Origin: Roridomyces roridus
Taxonomy: Eukaryota > Basidiomycota > Agaricomycetes > Agaricales > Mycenaceae
Assembly (NCBI GenBank): GCA_029378245.1
Contig: JARKIF010000012.1
Span: 372,001 to 436,000, forward strand
DNA length: 64,000 bases
Reading direction: 5' to 3'
The notes below the pieces were generated by a model. It saw only the letters and a program-made list of their open reading frames with translations. It was not told the DNA's origin and searched no databases. Of the stretch, positions 45,577 through 56,535 are shown one piece after another. Position 1 is the stretch's first letter; every line of letters begins with the position of its first letter. Position numbers and translations under genes: made by a program.

Positions 45577-48500
45577 CTACCCAACGTTGCTCCACAGTTG
45601 CGACACCAGCGGGGGAATAGGCACAGGCGGCACCGCAACCTGCCCTCCAGGACCAAACGCGCTCCCACCGCCAGACGCGTGACGTGCATGTGGGCCCCCA
45701 AACGTCGTTTGCGAGGGCGAAGACGAGTAAAAGACCCCAAGCTGATCCGATCCAAACCCGGCCGCACCGGCTCGCATGTCGCCACCGCCGCCGTAGTGTG
45801 TAGGTGCCGGGCCATACCCAAACGGATCGCCACCGCCCGAAGGAAACAACTGTGCAGCCGCCATCGAATTCGAGACAACCCGTTGGTGTGTCGGTAGCTG
45901 ACGCGACTGCTGTTGAGGGAAACCTGCATGCTGCGACCCCGGGTACGACGACGCCCAGATAGTCGATTGGCCGCTCAAATCTTGCGAAGCGAACCGTTGG
46001 TGCTGAGCCATCCCATGCCCCTGATACTGTGGTGCAAGTTGTTGTTGTTGCTGCTGCTGGTGATGATGTCCCCCGGCGAACATAAACCCTGCTCGTCGCG
46101 CGAAGCAGACCAAATCGATTCCACAGAGCTGCCAACCCCAACCCCCGTGCCCGCACGTGTCCCAAACAACAAAGACTCCCCTGGCCCGTTCGGCGACGCA
46201 AGCGGCTTACTCGCCGCCACCGGCACGGAAAAGTTATTTAGTAGATCAAGCGCTGTCGTCGCAGGGATCTGCGTCCCCGGTGTAATCGACGAGGCCATGG
46301 GTTGCGGCGCTCGGAACGGCGACAATTGCACCGTCGAATTTGCACCAGCCCGCGACGGAGGCGCGATCGGTGCTGGTCGTACGGGTGTTTTCGGGCTCGT
46401 CCGTGCCGTCGGTACAACGGGCGATACCGGCGCGTCTCTGTAACACTGTGAGTTTCAATGACCAGCAAATGTTCTGAAAGAGGCACCTCAAGTCCCACAC
46501 GATCTCATCATCGCTCGCCTCATCCTCCTCGGTCGGCGCGTTATTCAAGAACGAAAACGCGTCGTGTAGAATGTCGTCGTCCGTGCGCGAAGTCTTCTCC
46601 GTCATCGCATCTTCATCAACCTCGGCTGTCTGCAGAGCAAAACGCACATCGCGAATGGTCGAGAGGGGATCAGGGACAACAGGCTTGGCCGCTTCCACGC
46701 CCTTGGCCACAAACTGCCCTCCATACAAGGCCAACGGCGAGCCCTCGAGTTCGACAATCCTCCTCGCATCACGCAGCAAATCGGCAATACGCATCAGCTG
46801 CTCCACGTTCGGATGCACCTCTTCGCGAGGGCCGACAGGCCGACGCGTAGCCGTACCCTCCCCAGTCGGCATTTGCAGATTGTTCTTGTCCTCGGGGTCC
46901 GGGGGAAGAGGCCCGCCCATAAGACCATGCAACGGCAACCATCCGCGCATATCCACATCCTCCTCCAGCTCCAGCTCAACGTCCCCCTCCTCTCCCTCGC
47001 GCAACGCAGGCAACGAAGCCACCGGGAAAGCCCTCCCAAGCATCCTCAAAAATTCAGCATACGTCGTCCAAAAACGCACCGCCTGTACGCTCAGCTCTCG
47101 TCTCTCCTTCTCCCCATCTCCAGTCTCGTCCTCCCCTGAATTCGCCTCGGCCACAGCCTGACGCACCCACACCCAGTTCCCGAGCATCCACTTGCTACCA
47201 ACACGCAGCGCGGGTAGAGTTCGCCGGAAAACGGCACTAATCCTCTCTGCAAGTTCTTGGCCCGTCGCAGCCGGGGCTGCAGCACCACCGTTGACGCCGT
47301 TCATTCCTCCTCGCCCACGGCGCCCCCTCGCTCCACCTCCATGCCCATGGCCACCAGTCGTGCCCAAAGTCGTATAAGCACCTGCGTCCTCCAACTCGCG
47401 TACCCCCACATCCAACAGCGCCGTCTGCAATGCAAGCAAATGCGCCAACTGCGCCGCCTGCACTTCGGGAGGAGTCGACGTCGCAAGAGGCTGTGCAGAT
47501 ACAGGTGCAGGTGCGGACGCATGGCGCCGGCGCCGACTGCGGTCCTTGTCCGTTTTATCCTTCTCCTTCTCAGCCCCAAAGTCCGTGTTGTCTCCAGAGG
47601 AAGTCCCCGGGCCAGCAGCAGGGAGAACCATACGTCCAACCCAAACAGCACCCTGTGCCATCACACCCACCCGAACGATCATCTCCTCAGGCAGTGCCCT
47701 CTCAGCAACAAGCCGTGCGAATGCTCGCGCGGTGTGTGACGCAAGGGCGAGCGTCTGCGTGGTAGTTGCCGGTGCCCGCCAGAGTGCATGTAAAAGTACC
47801 AAATCCCGCTTGAAGCGTTCCACCCGAACGCGGGGTGGCTCGGCCGAGTCTTCAGCGGCGTCTTGGCTCCATTTGTCCGATTTTCCTTGAGCATGAGCGG
47901 CTCGCACGCGTGAGAGAACGCCAGCAAGGTTTTCCCCTGCCGTCTCGAAACCGGCACGCACACAGAGCGCACGGAGGTACCATGCCACCGAGGCGAGGGT
48001 ATCAGTCTCGTATCTGTAAGAGATCAGAATGGAAATAACGGCGAAAAAAGACACCGCACCCTGCCAAAATAGCCAATTGATGAGCCGCATTCCCCTCGTG
48101 TGGCGCCAGTGCATGGGCGGCCATGTACAAAGCCCGCGGGCGGGCGTAGTTGGCGCGGGGTTCATACAGCTTCTTCTTCGCTTCGTGAACTTTGCTGCCC
48201 TTGTACTGCTCCCGGTAGCGGGCAATGTCACCCAGACAGACAAGGGCCTTGCTCAGCACACTCTTCGCATGGGCTTCTTCCACCCTGCCGAACGCCGCAA
48301 AGGCCTCGTCTGCGGGCTCTCCATCAACGGTCATAGTCGAGGCTTCCGCTGGGAACCCAAACTGATTCGTCCGATCGTCGGGTGCGAGCGTCTCTTCGGT
48401 GCCCAAAAGCCCTGCTATCCCCGCAGCGGCATCGTCGGCATCAGTGAGCGCGTACCCGTAGGCGCTCTGGACACGCAAGACGAGAGCACGCCAGAACCGT

Positions 48501-48970
48501 TCTTCGTCTGCAAGAAACTGGCGGAAACGCTGGAGCATCTTGCGACCCTCGACTGGGTTGCTGCCGTATTGTTGTTGTGGTGTTGGTGGGCCGGGGGGCG
48601 TGAGAGTCGTTGCTTGTAGAGGGCGATGAACGCGTAGGAAGTCTGCATCCACAGATGGGTTACCGCGTCGCGCGACTCGCGTGCTGCCGGGTAGAGGAGG
48701 AGGAGATGTAGGTATCTGCGCCGGAGACTAGATAGATGATGATACATGAATGGCAGGGCGATGGAGGCCATGGTGGATCAACTGACTTCTTGCGCTGGAA
48801 ATCAGCCTCTTTGTAGTTCCCCCACACATCCCGCGTGAGCAGCGTCTTGAGCCCTGCGTGCATACTGCGCGCCTCGCTGTTGGAGAGCTGGCGGTCAGCG
48901 GATGGCATAATTCCTCAGGGTAGACGGCATGGGAGACGAACCGGGCAACGACGGCGACCTGGTCACTCAT
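45577..48970 (-). CDS. EST1/SMG7-like (EBS1) protein
   Basis: Homologue of the telomerase/nonsense-mediated decay factors EST1, EBS1 and SMG7. The ATG at 48970 gives MSDQVAVVARFVSHA; the second exon has NSEARSMHAGLKTLLTRDVW and NYKEADFQRKK. The 14-3-3-like/TPR domain is clear: RFRQFLADEERFWRALVLRV, LVCLGDIARYREQYKGSK, ARPRALYMAAHALAPHEGN, AAHQLAIL, then after an intron YETDTLASVAWYLRALCVRA (the EST1 DNA/RNA-binding region) and FKRDLVLLHALWRA. The C-terminal half is low complexity and ends PPLVSQLWSNVG; no PIN nuclease domain is visible, which favours SMG7/EBS1 over SMG6. About six exons. Confidence 0.85.
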
Positions 48971-49605
48971 TTTGAGGCGCGGGGTAAGTAAGCGCAGAGC
49001 ATGAGGATGTGGCTGCAAGCCGCCTGTAAACAACTACAAACACCCTGTCAACTTCAATCCATCCGTGAATGTTCTCGGCATCCTGGATTCGGAATGGCTA
49101 ATTGCCACACTGGTCGCCGCTGGAAATCAATCTGTTACATTGTGGCGTGCTGTACGACTCTTGTTCATCTCGTTCCGAGGCAGTTCAAGCATCTGAAACA
49201 CGCCCAGTCTTGCCTCCGATTTTTCGTGGGTCCCACTGACCCACGTTCTCGTCAATGAGTGGCGCCCATGCAACGCCCCTGTCCATGGTTTCTTCGACTG
49301 CGATAACTTTACGTCCGGTTTCCACTCCATTTTTAGTTTCGTCCTCCCACCGAGCGCTCGGCTTGGCGGCATTAGGTGATGTCTTCCCACTCTGCGCAGC
49401 TCCGATTTCTCAGGAACGGGCTTGTCTATTCCAACACCTTCTGAAGCGAACGGGTGTGACAACAAGTACCATTGCCCTCCTTTGTTCAAATTCCCGGGCC
49501 AATGTACGTGTGGATCCCTATTTTCCAGGACGATCGAGGGTGGCAATTTTCCCACAGTTCAAATACTCTTGCCGACGGGTCGCTATCATGATTCCACGTT
49601 GTTCA
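48971..49605. other. Intergenic region upstream of the EST1/SMG7 gene
   Basis: Holds a minus-strand frame (49127-49555) with no homology that I recognise; I do not accept it as a gene. Probably contains the EST1/SMG7 promoter. Confidence 0.35.
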
Positions 49606-50295
49606 ACCAGAAGTAGTGTTGCCGCGAGACGGAGATATCTCGACAGCGAGATGAGATGATCTCGTCTCAACCTAAATTTGGCAAGTCGAGATGATCTCGT
49701 CTCGGTCTCGTCTCACGTCTCATCACGTCCGGCTGATACTGCTCTTGTTGCGGCATCCCACCTTCCATGCTCCCTCCACTCTCGACCTAAACGCACGTCC
49801 CAACGCCCCAGGCACGTCGGCTCAGTCTTTTTAAGCGGCAAAGCTACGGTTGCGCGTAGCGACGCGCAATATTCGGGCCCGCCTAACCTAATTTACAGGG
49901 TCCCAACGCCGTGTCGTATTCTCTCTTCCTCCCTTCACTCTCCCTCTGTTTTTCAGCAAGCTACCATTATGCAATCCAAGCCCAAAACCCGCGCGCAATG
50001 GATTGACATCAAGCAGATGGTGTCGGGTTTATCGAAGGAGGAGATAGATGAGGCGGGTGGATTGGATGGAATCCGGGAAAGTTTCCGCCCGGTGCTAGCT
50101 GAGGAATTGGAGTAGATTTATTGTACATTCACCTACATACACGCCAGACCGAATAAGTATATAGATTATTGACAGTACTTAGCACATCAATCTTGCGAGA
50201 CGATTTCACGAGAACGAGACGGGATGACAGCGAGACGCCCAAAACGGCATCTCGAGATCATCTTGATCTCGTCTCGCGGCAACACTAACCAGAAG
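49606..50295. mobile_element. hAT-like miniature element, 674 bp, with 8-bp target duplication
   Basis: ACCAGAAG is found at 49606-49613 and 50288-50295. Between them the ends are perfect 18-bp inverted repeats starting TAGTGTTGCCGCGAGACG. An 8-bp duplication and a T/C-A-A/G-N-G terminus are the marks of hAT transposons. Inside each end, many GAGACGAGAT/ATCTCGTCTC units lie in both orientations (49625-49725 and 50196-50275), like subterminal transposase-binding sites. No transposase fits; a 48-codon ORF is inside. Confidence 0.9.
49969..50115 (+). CDS. 48-residue ORF inside the hAT-like element
   Basis: The first ATG in the frame is at 49969 (MQSKPKTRAQWIDIKQMVSG); the remainder is helical and acidic, ending FRPVLAEELE. 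The frame is open further upstream but without ATG. A pyrimidine tract and CAG (TGTTTTTCAG, about 49947-49956) stand just before the ATG, so it may be the last exon of a captured gene. I do not recognise the protein. Confidence 0.4.
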   Translation: MQSKPKTRAQWIDIKQMVSGLSKEEIDEAGGLDGIRESFRPVLAEELE

Positions 50296-50397
50296 ACGTT
50301 CAATTCATCTGCCAACAAAGGCCCTGGAAGATAAGGACAAGATTCGAATAACTTCAACTGCTTGGAAGCAGATACAAACAGTGGTTGAAAAACTAAT

Positions 50398-51742
50398 TCA
50401 TTCCGCGACCATCTCCAAAATCTCCATCACCTGCCCTTTCTCCGTCAACGGCACCGGGTTCGTCGCGCACCACACATCCAGCAAGCTATACTCTGCCAAC
50501 TGCTCAAATCTGTCCCACCCAACTCCAACCTCAGCCAACGTACGCGGCATACCCAAGCCGCTAACCAAGCCGCCCAGCAAATCTCCGAGGTCTGCATCCA
50601 CCTCCGACAATGCACGACTCTCCGCAAGCATCCGCACCTCCGGAATGTCCCAAAGTAACTCTACGAGTCTCTTCTGCCTCTCTGCAACCTCGCTGGATCC
50701 ATTCTTCTTATTGTACTTGCAAACGGCAGGCAGGAGCACACAGCTCGTATGCCCGTGACCGACGCCAAAGGGACCTAGCATATGGCCAATGCCATGCGAT
50801 GCACCCATCGGAGTGTAGACACGCATCCCTGCAGCGATGGCGTCAATCGAAGCGAGTTGCGCAGCGAGGCGCGCGTCGACGTCAGTTTTGGCCTCCGCGT
50901 CGGCTTTGCACCGCAGGAGCGCCGGAACGAGTTGTTTCAACCCCCGCGTCGCGTGCAACTCCGTCACCTCGTTGCTGTTCAAAGAACAGAAACTCTCCAC
51001 GCAGTGGTCTACGCTCCGGAATCCCGATTGCAACAAAAGACTGGTGGGTGTGTGTGCAGTGAGAAGGGATGGGTCGAAGATGACGAGCCGGATGGCGCGA
51101 GGGAACAAGAACTGATGTTTCTTGTCATCCCGGTCGTCTGTTACGCCTGCCCCGAGCGTGAATTCGCCGGCGGAAAGGGTGGTTGTGATGCAGATGACGG
51201 GAACGACGGGTGGTTTGCCGCGTGGGGCATCGCGCGTTCTGGAGGTGGGCAGCTTCAGAAGGTCGTCGGGCTGTGTCACTTCATTGGCGAGAGCCTGTTC
51301 AATCTAGTTAGTCTTCGTTCAATTTTTCCATGGATTTACGTATACTCACCAATGAGACCATTTTGGCTGCGTCCGTCAAGCTACCCCCACCCAGGGTCAC
51401 GATCAAATCCACTTGTTGCTGGCGACATTCCGCTGCAATCTGGAGTACGTCGCTGAAGTAAGTGTGCGACTTTAAACCTGTCTTCACGCCAATGACTTTG
51501 TCTCCGAGCGAAGCACGCAAGTCATTGAGTGCACTCGTGTTATTGGCGAGTGTGGAAGACGCAAGGACAAAGATGCGTTTCGCATGGAACGTCTCCTCCG
51601 CGTGCTTTGCGCAAGAGACGGGGAAGGGAAGGCCGTCTGAGACGTCGCAGTTGTTGAACACTTCTCCTAGGACAGTGGGGGCGCGGGACCTGGGTAATAC
51701 ACTTGGGTACTGCGCGACTGCGGGGCGGTATGTTTCTGCCAT
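50398..51742 (-). CDS. Iron-type alcohol dehydrogenase / maleylacetate reductase-like
   Basis: The start MAETYRPAVAQYPSVLPRSR is followed by FHAKRIFVLASSTLANNTSA, CRQQQVDLIVTLGGGSLTDA (cofactor motif GGGS..D), an intron at about 51300-51350, VVPVICITTTLSAGEFTLGA, IRLVIFDPSLLTAHTPTSLL, SVDHCVESFCSLNSNE and MGASHGIGHMLGPFGVGHGH with the metal-binding His residues. The end is QVMEILEMVAE. The GAG.TD segment and His pattern are those of the maleylacetate reductase branch of Fe-ADHs. It may reduce an aromatic ring-cleavage product or act on a pathway intermediate of the adjacent prenyltransferase; that link is only positional. Confidence 0.87.
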
Positions 51743-51750
51743 GTTGTATT

Positions 51751-51948
51751 CCACGGTTCACACTCCCTTCTTTTATAATGACCGACACGGCGCGGTTCCG
51801 GAGATCTCACGCAAAGCTGCTTTGTAGTATCTCGGAGTTCCGTATCCTATTTGGTATATTTCTGGCATGATGGATTCGGCGCACTTCACAGAGTCAGCCC
51901 TTCTTTTATAATGGCCGGCTCGGCGCGGTACCGAAAATCTTACGCTAA
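51751..51948. repeat. Tandemly duplicated promoter block
   Basis: A block of about 65 bp is present twice, 131 bp apart: CACTCCCTTCTTTTATAATG at about 51763 and GCCCTTCTTTTATAATG at about 51897. Each copy continues with a CCG.C.CGGCGCGGT.CCG core and ATCT(C/T)ACGC. It lies directly upstream of the dehydrogenase start. The CGG-rich cores could be sites for a zinc-cluster regulator; that is inference. Confidence 0.6.
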
Positions 51949-52579
51949 TGTATAATAATAGTTGCATCCTCAAGATGGCGACCCGCCTGCCGTTGGCGTT
52001 GCGTTGTCGTTCAAGTTGCTTCAAGCTTAAGTAGTTTGTAACTCTGATTTGTATGTCGGAGGCTTTCCATGTCCTGTTTGCTCATGTAGACAGTGTCACG
52101 TTATCGTCGCCTCTCTCTCTCTCCTTCGGCCATGTCAAACGAATTCCGACCCCGGTCCCACACGGAAGAATCCGAAAAACTTGAAAATACTTCTCCCAGT
52201 CACTCATCGTAAATGACTGGTAGTAAATGCCGGTTGGAAGCACTCTTTTTTCTTTCTTCGATTCGGTCATTGCACAGCTGTGGCTTCTCTATTCAAACAC
52301 CTCTTATAACAGTTGGTTGTACGGCAATCATGGCGCGCTTGGCAACAGACCCTCTTCGCGGAGCTTGCGGAGCGTCGAGGGTCTGTAAGAGAGACTAAGT
52401 TGGTCGCGCTCTGGAGCGAACGCCTCGGACGACAAGTAACTATAAACCACTGGACCCTCCGAGCCCTCCTTTGTGCAAATCCCGATGTACGTATGAATCC
52501 CCGTCCGAGCTCCCAAATCCCTGTGTTGACTTGTAGCTCGTTAGAATACAGTTCAGGGATTCAAGTTGAGGCAAAACAC
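51949..52579. other. Intergenic region
   Basis: About 630 bp between the dehydrogenase promoter and the 3' end of the prenyltransferase gene. Short ORFs only; nothing supported. Confidence 0.35.
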
Positions 52580-53794
52580 TCACAACATTGTCTCCAAATT
52601 CATTTTATATCCCTCTCCAATTTCTGTTAACCCACCGTCCATGAGGTATTGGGAAATTGCTGCAGCAATCTGCTCGTCGGTATCGCAGTAATGGCGCACA
52701 GGGATGTAGACCTTGGGTATGGGAACCCTCCTCGCTAGCGCCATCTCATAATACAGCACGAAACCCCTCGGATAGTATTCTTGTCCCCCCCTGCAAAGGA
52801 GCGGTTCGTCTTCCCCCACACCGGGGAACAACAACCCCCACAGCCGTCGCAGAGCAGACAAAGTGTACTCCACACTCTGATCGCAAATCTGTCCCCCGAG
52901 GGTCAAAAGCCGCGCGATTGCGTTGAAGCTGCTCGAAGACTCGGGGACACGGACGTACACCTTGGCCCTATTTTTCGCCGGCTCGAGGCAGTCGATGGCG
53001 ACCATCGTCGGAGTCGGACGATCGACTTCCGGCAGCGATTCAAGGTGCTCCCCAAGGATTTTCCAACCATGGCTCAGCCCAAGCTCCATCATGCAATTGC
53101 CGACGAGGCCTGAATTCGCTGACCCCTTGAATTGCGGCACGGAGGTGCGGGATGAAATACATCTTGCCGACAATTCCGTATTGATCACGCTGTAGGTCGC
53201 CACCTGAAAAATCGTTCAACCACGGCCAGCAGACCTCGAAGGAGCACCAAATACCTATGAAGATCTGTGAAGAATCCTCTCTCCTCGAACTCTGCGGCGG
53301 ATTCTCGACGAGCAACGTCTTGCGGCAAATATCAATCCAAGTCAAATCAACTTCCGCCTGTTGAACTGGGCAGAATAATCCCAAATCCTTCAACGATTCG
53401 CCAGGAGAGAGCGAGGACCCATTATTCCCATCGAGCGACTCGACGACGAAGCGGACTGCCATGTCACCCCGGCTCCCAATAGCCCAGCTGATCTCCAGAG
53501 GCGTATGATCGTCCGTCATGAACGACGCTGGCGGGGATCCCAACTGATTGAGCTCCGCAGGCGAGGGTCCAAGCAAAGGTACCATGCTTCGAATCAAGAA
53601 TTCTGTGTACCGCTGACGCAGACCTTCAGGGTATGAAGCACGCTCTAAGAGGTAGAAAAGAGCCTGGAACTGTGTGCGCCAAAATGCCAATCTTGCAGCG
53701 TGTGTCTGTTGGAGCAAGATCATATGAGCGATGAACGCACATGTCCCATCCTCACCGTGTCATTCGCCACCGAGAGCCCGAGAGGGGTGGGCAT
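52580..53794 (-). CDS. DMATS-type aromatic prenyltransferase (one apparent frameshift)
   Basis: Transfers a dimethylallyl group to an indole or other aromatic acceptor in fungal secondary metabolism. The ATG at 53792-53794 gives MPTPLGLSVANDT; a 49-bp intron follows, then THAARLAFWRTQFQALFYLL, YPEGLRQRYTEFLIRSMVPL, TPLEISWAIG and VRFVVESLDG. A second intron near 53220-53270 precedes GGDLQRDQYG and MYFIPHLRAAIQG. At 53123-53126 a run of four C (GGGG on the coding strand) shifts the frame; with one fewer base the family continues as SANSGLVGNCMMELGLSHGW. Then MVAIDCLEPAKNRAKVYVRV, SSFNAIARLLTLGG, YYEMALARRVPIPKVYIPVR and IAAAISQYLMDGG. The frameshift may be a sequencing error or an inactivating mutation. 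Confidence 0.82.
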
Positions 53795-54297
53795 GATGCC
53801 AGGAATCAACTTGGTCTTGAGTTTGACCCCTCCTTTATATACATATGAGGGCGGGGTGCACGAACACTGGAATTATAATTTAAAGCGGCGCTCAGGGAAT
53901 AAAAGGTTGGTCTGTTAAACATGGCCGGCGCTGAACATCGCGGCGCTCAAGGGGAGTCCAGAGACGAACACCACATTCTCCCCGGTACGCTGCCGGCGCC
54001 GTCCCATAATAATAGCTCTGACCAGAAACACGCACCGAACTACTACATACTTGTTCGTCAGTTAAACTAGAGTCCGGCTACGTGAACGGTGACACTAGGT
54101 AAACTAGGTAACAGGTACCCTTATCTCTGGTAAGTAGACGCTGGCAGACACATCCGAGTCATCAATTGAACCTCGTACCTCGTACCCTTTACACTCTTTA
54201 AAATTCCACGTGAAATTCACACAATCGGCGTTTACATGGACAAGAGTCTCGATTTCAAGATATTTGTATACACAGCTATAATTCCAAGAGACTTGCT
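53795..54297. other. Intergenic region
   Basis: Upstream of the prenyltransferase and downstream of the F-box gene. A CTTTATATACATATG stretch (about 53831-53845) is a possible TATA region 35-50 bp before the prenyltransferase start. Confidence 0.4.
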
Positions 54298-55905
54298 TCA
54301 CCAACTTGACCATGTAGCCCCGCATGACCAACCGTTTATAGAGTTTCGTGCCTTCGGACCCTCCTCTACGGTTAATCTCAAGCCACTCCTCCTGAGCTCG
54401 TCCAAGGCGGCAAGAGCTTTACCTTTGGGCATAGGTCCATTTTGTGCGAGAAACGCAGCAGTTTTAAGTTTCCCTTGTGGACTCGAACGGGACATCAACA
54501 TCTTGTGGAAGAGGGGGTAGTCGATTGGAAACGCTTTCATCTGGGATCCGAAGGAAATTTCGACCAGATGCGGAAATAGATGTGTTTCCCCAATAGTGAG
54601 CAGGGTAATGTGGGCGTTGACAACATTTGTGAGAGTGTTGTCATCGAAAGCGAGCGGCAAGTGGATCACCAGTCGGAGACTGTTGATGAAAGCATATTGC
54701 TGAAGGATTGCTGCCGTGGAACTGGCATCGAGCGCCCCACGGAGGCATAGCCGATGCGGCGCGCAGGAAGAACGATCGAAAAAGGGACCAAGATGGTTCA
54801 GCATCGGTGGGCTGCCGTGGAGCATGCGGATGGCCAACTCTACCAGAGTAGGAGCCCGGAGATGGTCCAGAATCTCCGCATTGCTGACGAAGAGATGTCG
54901 CAAATGCGGCAAGACAATGACTTCCCCGTCTGTACCGGGACTCTGCCACCAGGGAAACTGGACAAAAATGCTGGCCTCCACGAGGTGGTGGGCGTTCTTC
55001 AAAAGAATTTTATGGTCCTCCCATGGTCCGTTGGCTCGATAACAAGTGAGTTGATGCGCAGGGAGAAGCATCGAGATGAAGTGGGACTCGCTTTGGCACC
55101 CTGCCTCCACCAGCAACGGCGCCGTTCCAAAACACTCGATAGAATCGATTCCCAAAGCACTTCCTGCATTATCCCACTGAATCCACAGCCTGCGGAGTGA
55201 TGACAGGCAACCTCGAATGACATTCAAACGGGGTGCCAAATTGCTGGTCAACTGCATAGTGAGGTACTCCCAGCGATCGGATTGCTGGGACAGGAAAAGG
55301 AAAATTTCGATCTGAGAGGCAGAATCGCCTTCCTCCGAGCCGAAGAAATGGATCTTCAAGTTGAGGGATCGACTGCGGTCCATCTGAGCCTTTACCATAT
55401 CGAGGCTCGGGGGATAGGCTTTTCCAAAACAAACGAAGATGGTGGACCACAGCAGAGGAGTAGCGAGTGCTGTTGCTCTCCAGCGGCTACTGACTCGGGA
55501 CACAACCCATTGGCTCAGCCCGAGATCGGCAACGGTCCCGTCCATATCAGAAGTCGGTAAAGTCCAGGAAAACATTTCCGCCAGGATCTCGGGTGGCACC
55601 CGCCGGAGTGGAGAGAGGATGGCAACATTATGTCGCTGATAGTCCGACAATTCTGCCTGCTCTGCTTCCAGCCGTCCGAGTTGATTCTTGAGTCGCGATA
55701 TCTCGTCGTCGAGACGCGCCAAACGAGCGACGGTTTGGGATGCCACAGCTTGTATGAAGGATTTTTCAGCACTCTCCGGGGGCTCGTTGCACTTTGCGAG
55801 TCGATGGTAGCGTGCCAATATGCCAGGGGTTGTCGACGGGACAACAGGCGCCGGTTCGTCTTTTGGGAATATCGTGCCACCACACTCGGAACAACGAAAG
55901 GACAT
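54298..55905 (-). CDS. F-box-like protein with N-terminal CSEC leader
   Basis: Intact intronless frame of 535 residues: MSFRCSECGGTIFPKDEP, CNEPPESAEKSFIQAVASQT, coiled coil LDDEISRLKNQLGRLEAEQ, F-box LSPLRRVPPEILAEMFSW and VVSRVSSRWRATALATPLLW, then the Leu-rich part. It is a close paralogue of 23837-25423, similar along the full length and in the first 45 bp upstream, although 29 kb apart. This implies a fairly recent duplication. It sits within the group of metabolic genes; no functional connection is evident. Confidence 0.88.
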   Translation of the reverse strand: MSFRCSECGGTIFPKDEPAPVVPSTTPGILARYHRLAKCNEPPESAEKSFIQAVASQTVARLARLDDEISRLKNQLGRLEAEQAELSDYQRHNVAILSPLRRVPPEILAEMFSWTLPTSDMDGTVADLGLSQWVVSRVSSRWRATALATPLLWSTIFVCFGKAYPPSLDMVKAQMDRSRSLNLKIHFFGSEEGDSASQIEIFLFLSQQSDRWEYLTMQLTSNLAPRLNVIRGCLSSLRRLWIQWDNAGSALGIDSIECFGTAPLLVEAGCQSESHFISMLLPAHQLTCYRANGPWEDHKILLKNAHHLVEASIFVQFPWWQSPGTDGEVIVLPHLRHLFVSNAEILDHLRAPTLVELAIRMLHGSPPMLNHLGPFFDRSSCAPHRLCLRGALDASSTAAILQQYAFINSLRLVIHLPLAFDDNTLTNVVNAHITLLTIGETHLFPHLVEISFGSQMKAFPIDYPLFHKMLMSRSSPQGKLKTAAFLAQNGPMPKGKALAALDELRRSGLRLTVEEGPKARNSINGWSCGATWSSW

Positions 55906-56535
55906 CTGAAATTGAGCTCAGTCCACGCTGGAGGACGGAGGAAAGACGGACCATAAGTAACGAGTTGGTTGAGAGAGAGAGAGAAAGACGTCACGTGTTT
56001 CCTCCGGCTCCGACCGCAACGTACAAATTCCCCTCCGCACATGGTCATTTAATGCGTCCACCTCTCCGCGACAATCCGCACCCACTGGACCGTGGCACTC
56101 TTGTCCGACTTGTGTCCGACGGCCACGCGGGGAACCCTACAGTTCTCGGAGGACACGTTCCAGACGCCTGAGACAACCAGTGACTCTGGATTCTGCTATC
56201 CTCTTCTACGTCGCCCGCAAAAGTTCCCAGTCATTGCAGGCGCTGGTGCGATGATAGGCGATGATGTAATATCCAGACTCTTGGGAGCAACACTGTTCGG
56301 GGATCTGCTTTCTGAACGTTCTCAGTCCGTATGTTATCGTATTTATATTCGTCCCTCGAATACTGCACAGACTGTATATGGTACAACAGAATAATCAAAC
56401 ACAAGCGCGACGCGTGTCGGTATCGGCCGACTGGATGAGAGCCGCCGCCTTGGACGAACGCGGCTCAATAACGCATTTAAATGGGAGTGGTTCGCTACAA
56501 TCAAACGAGTCAGCGACTTCAAGGCCCAGTGGTTG
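55906..56535. other. Intergenic region
   Basis: Begins with the 45-bp upstream block shared with the F-box gene at 25423. A GA-dinucleotide run is at about 55972-55985. Otherwise only unsupported short ORFs. Confidence 0.4.

Noticed and set aside
46571..47161. 196-codon plus-strand ORF
   Set aside because: Antisense to the EST1/SMG7 gene, which has clear family motifs on the minus strand.
49127..49555. 142-codon minus-strand ORF upstream of EST1/SMG7
   Set aside because: No recognised homology and no intron or motif support.
49678..50115. 145-codon reading of the ORF in the hAT-like element
   Set aside because: The longer frame has no ATG before 49969; only the 48-codon version has a usable start.
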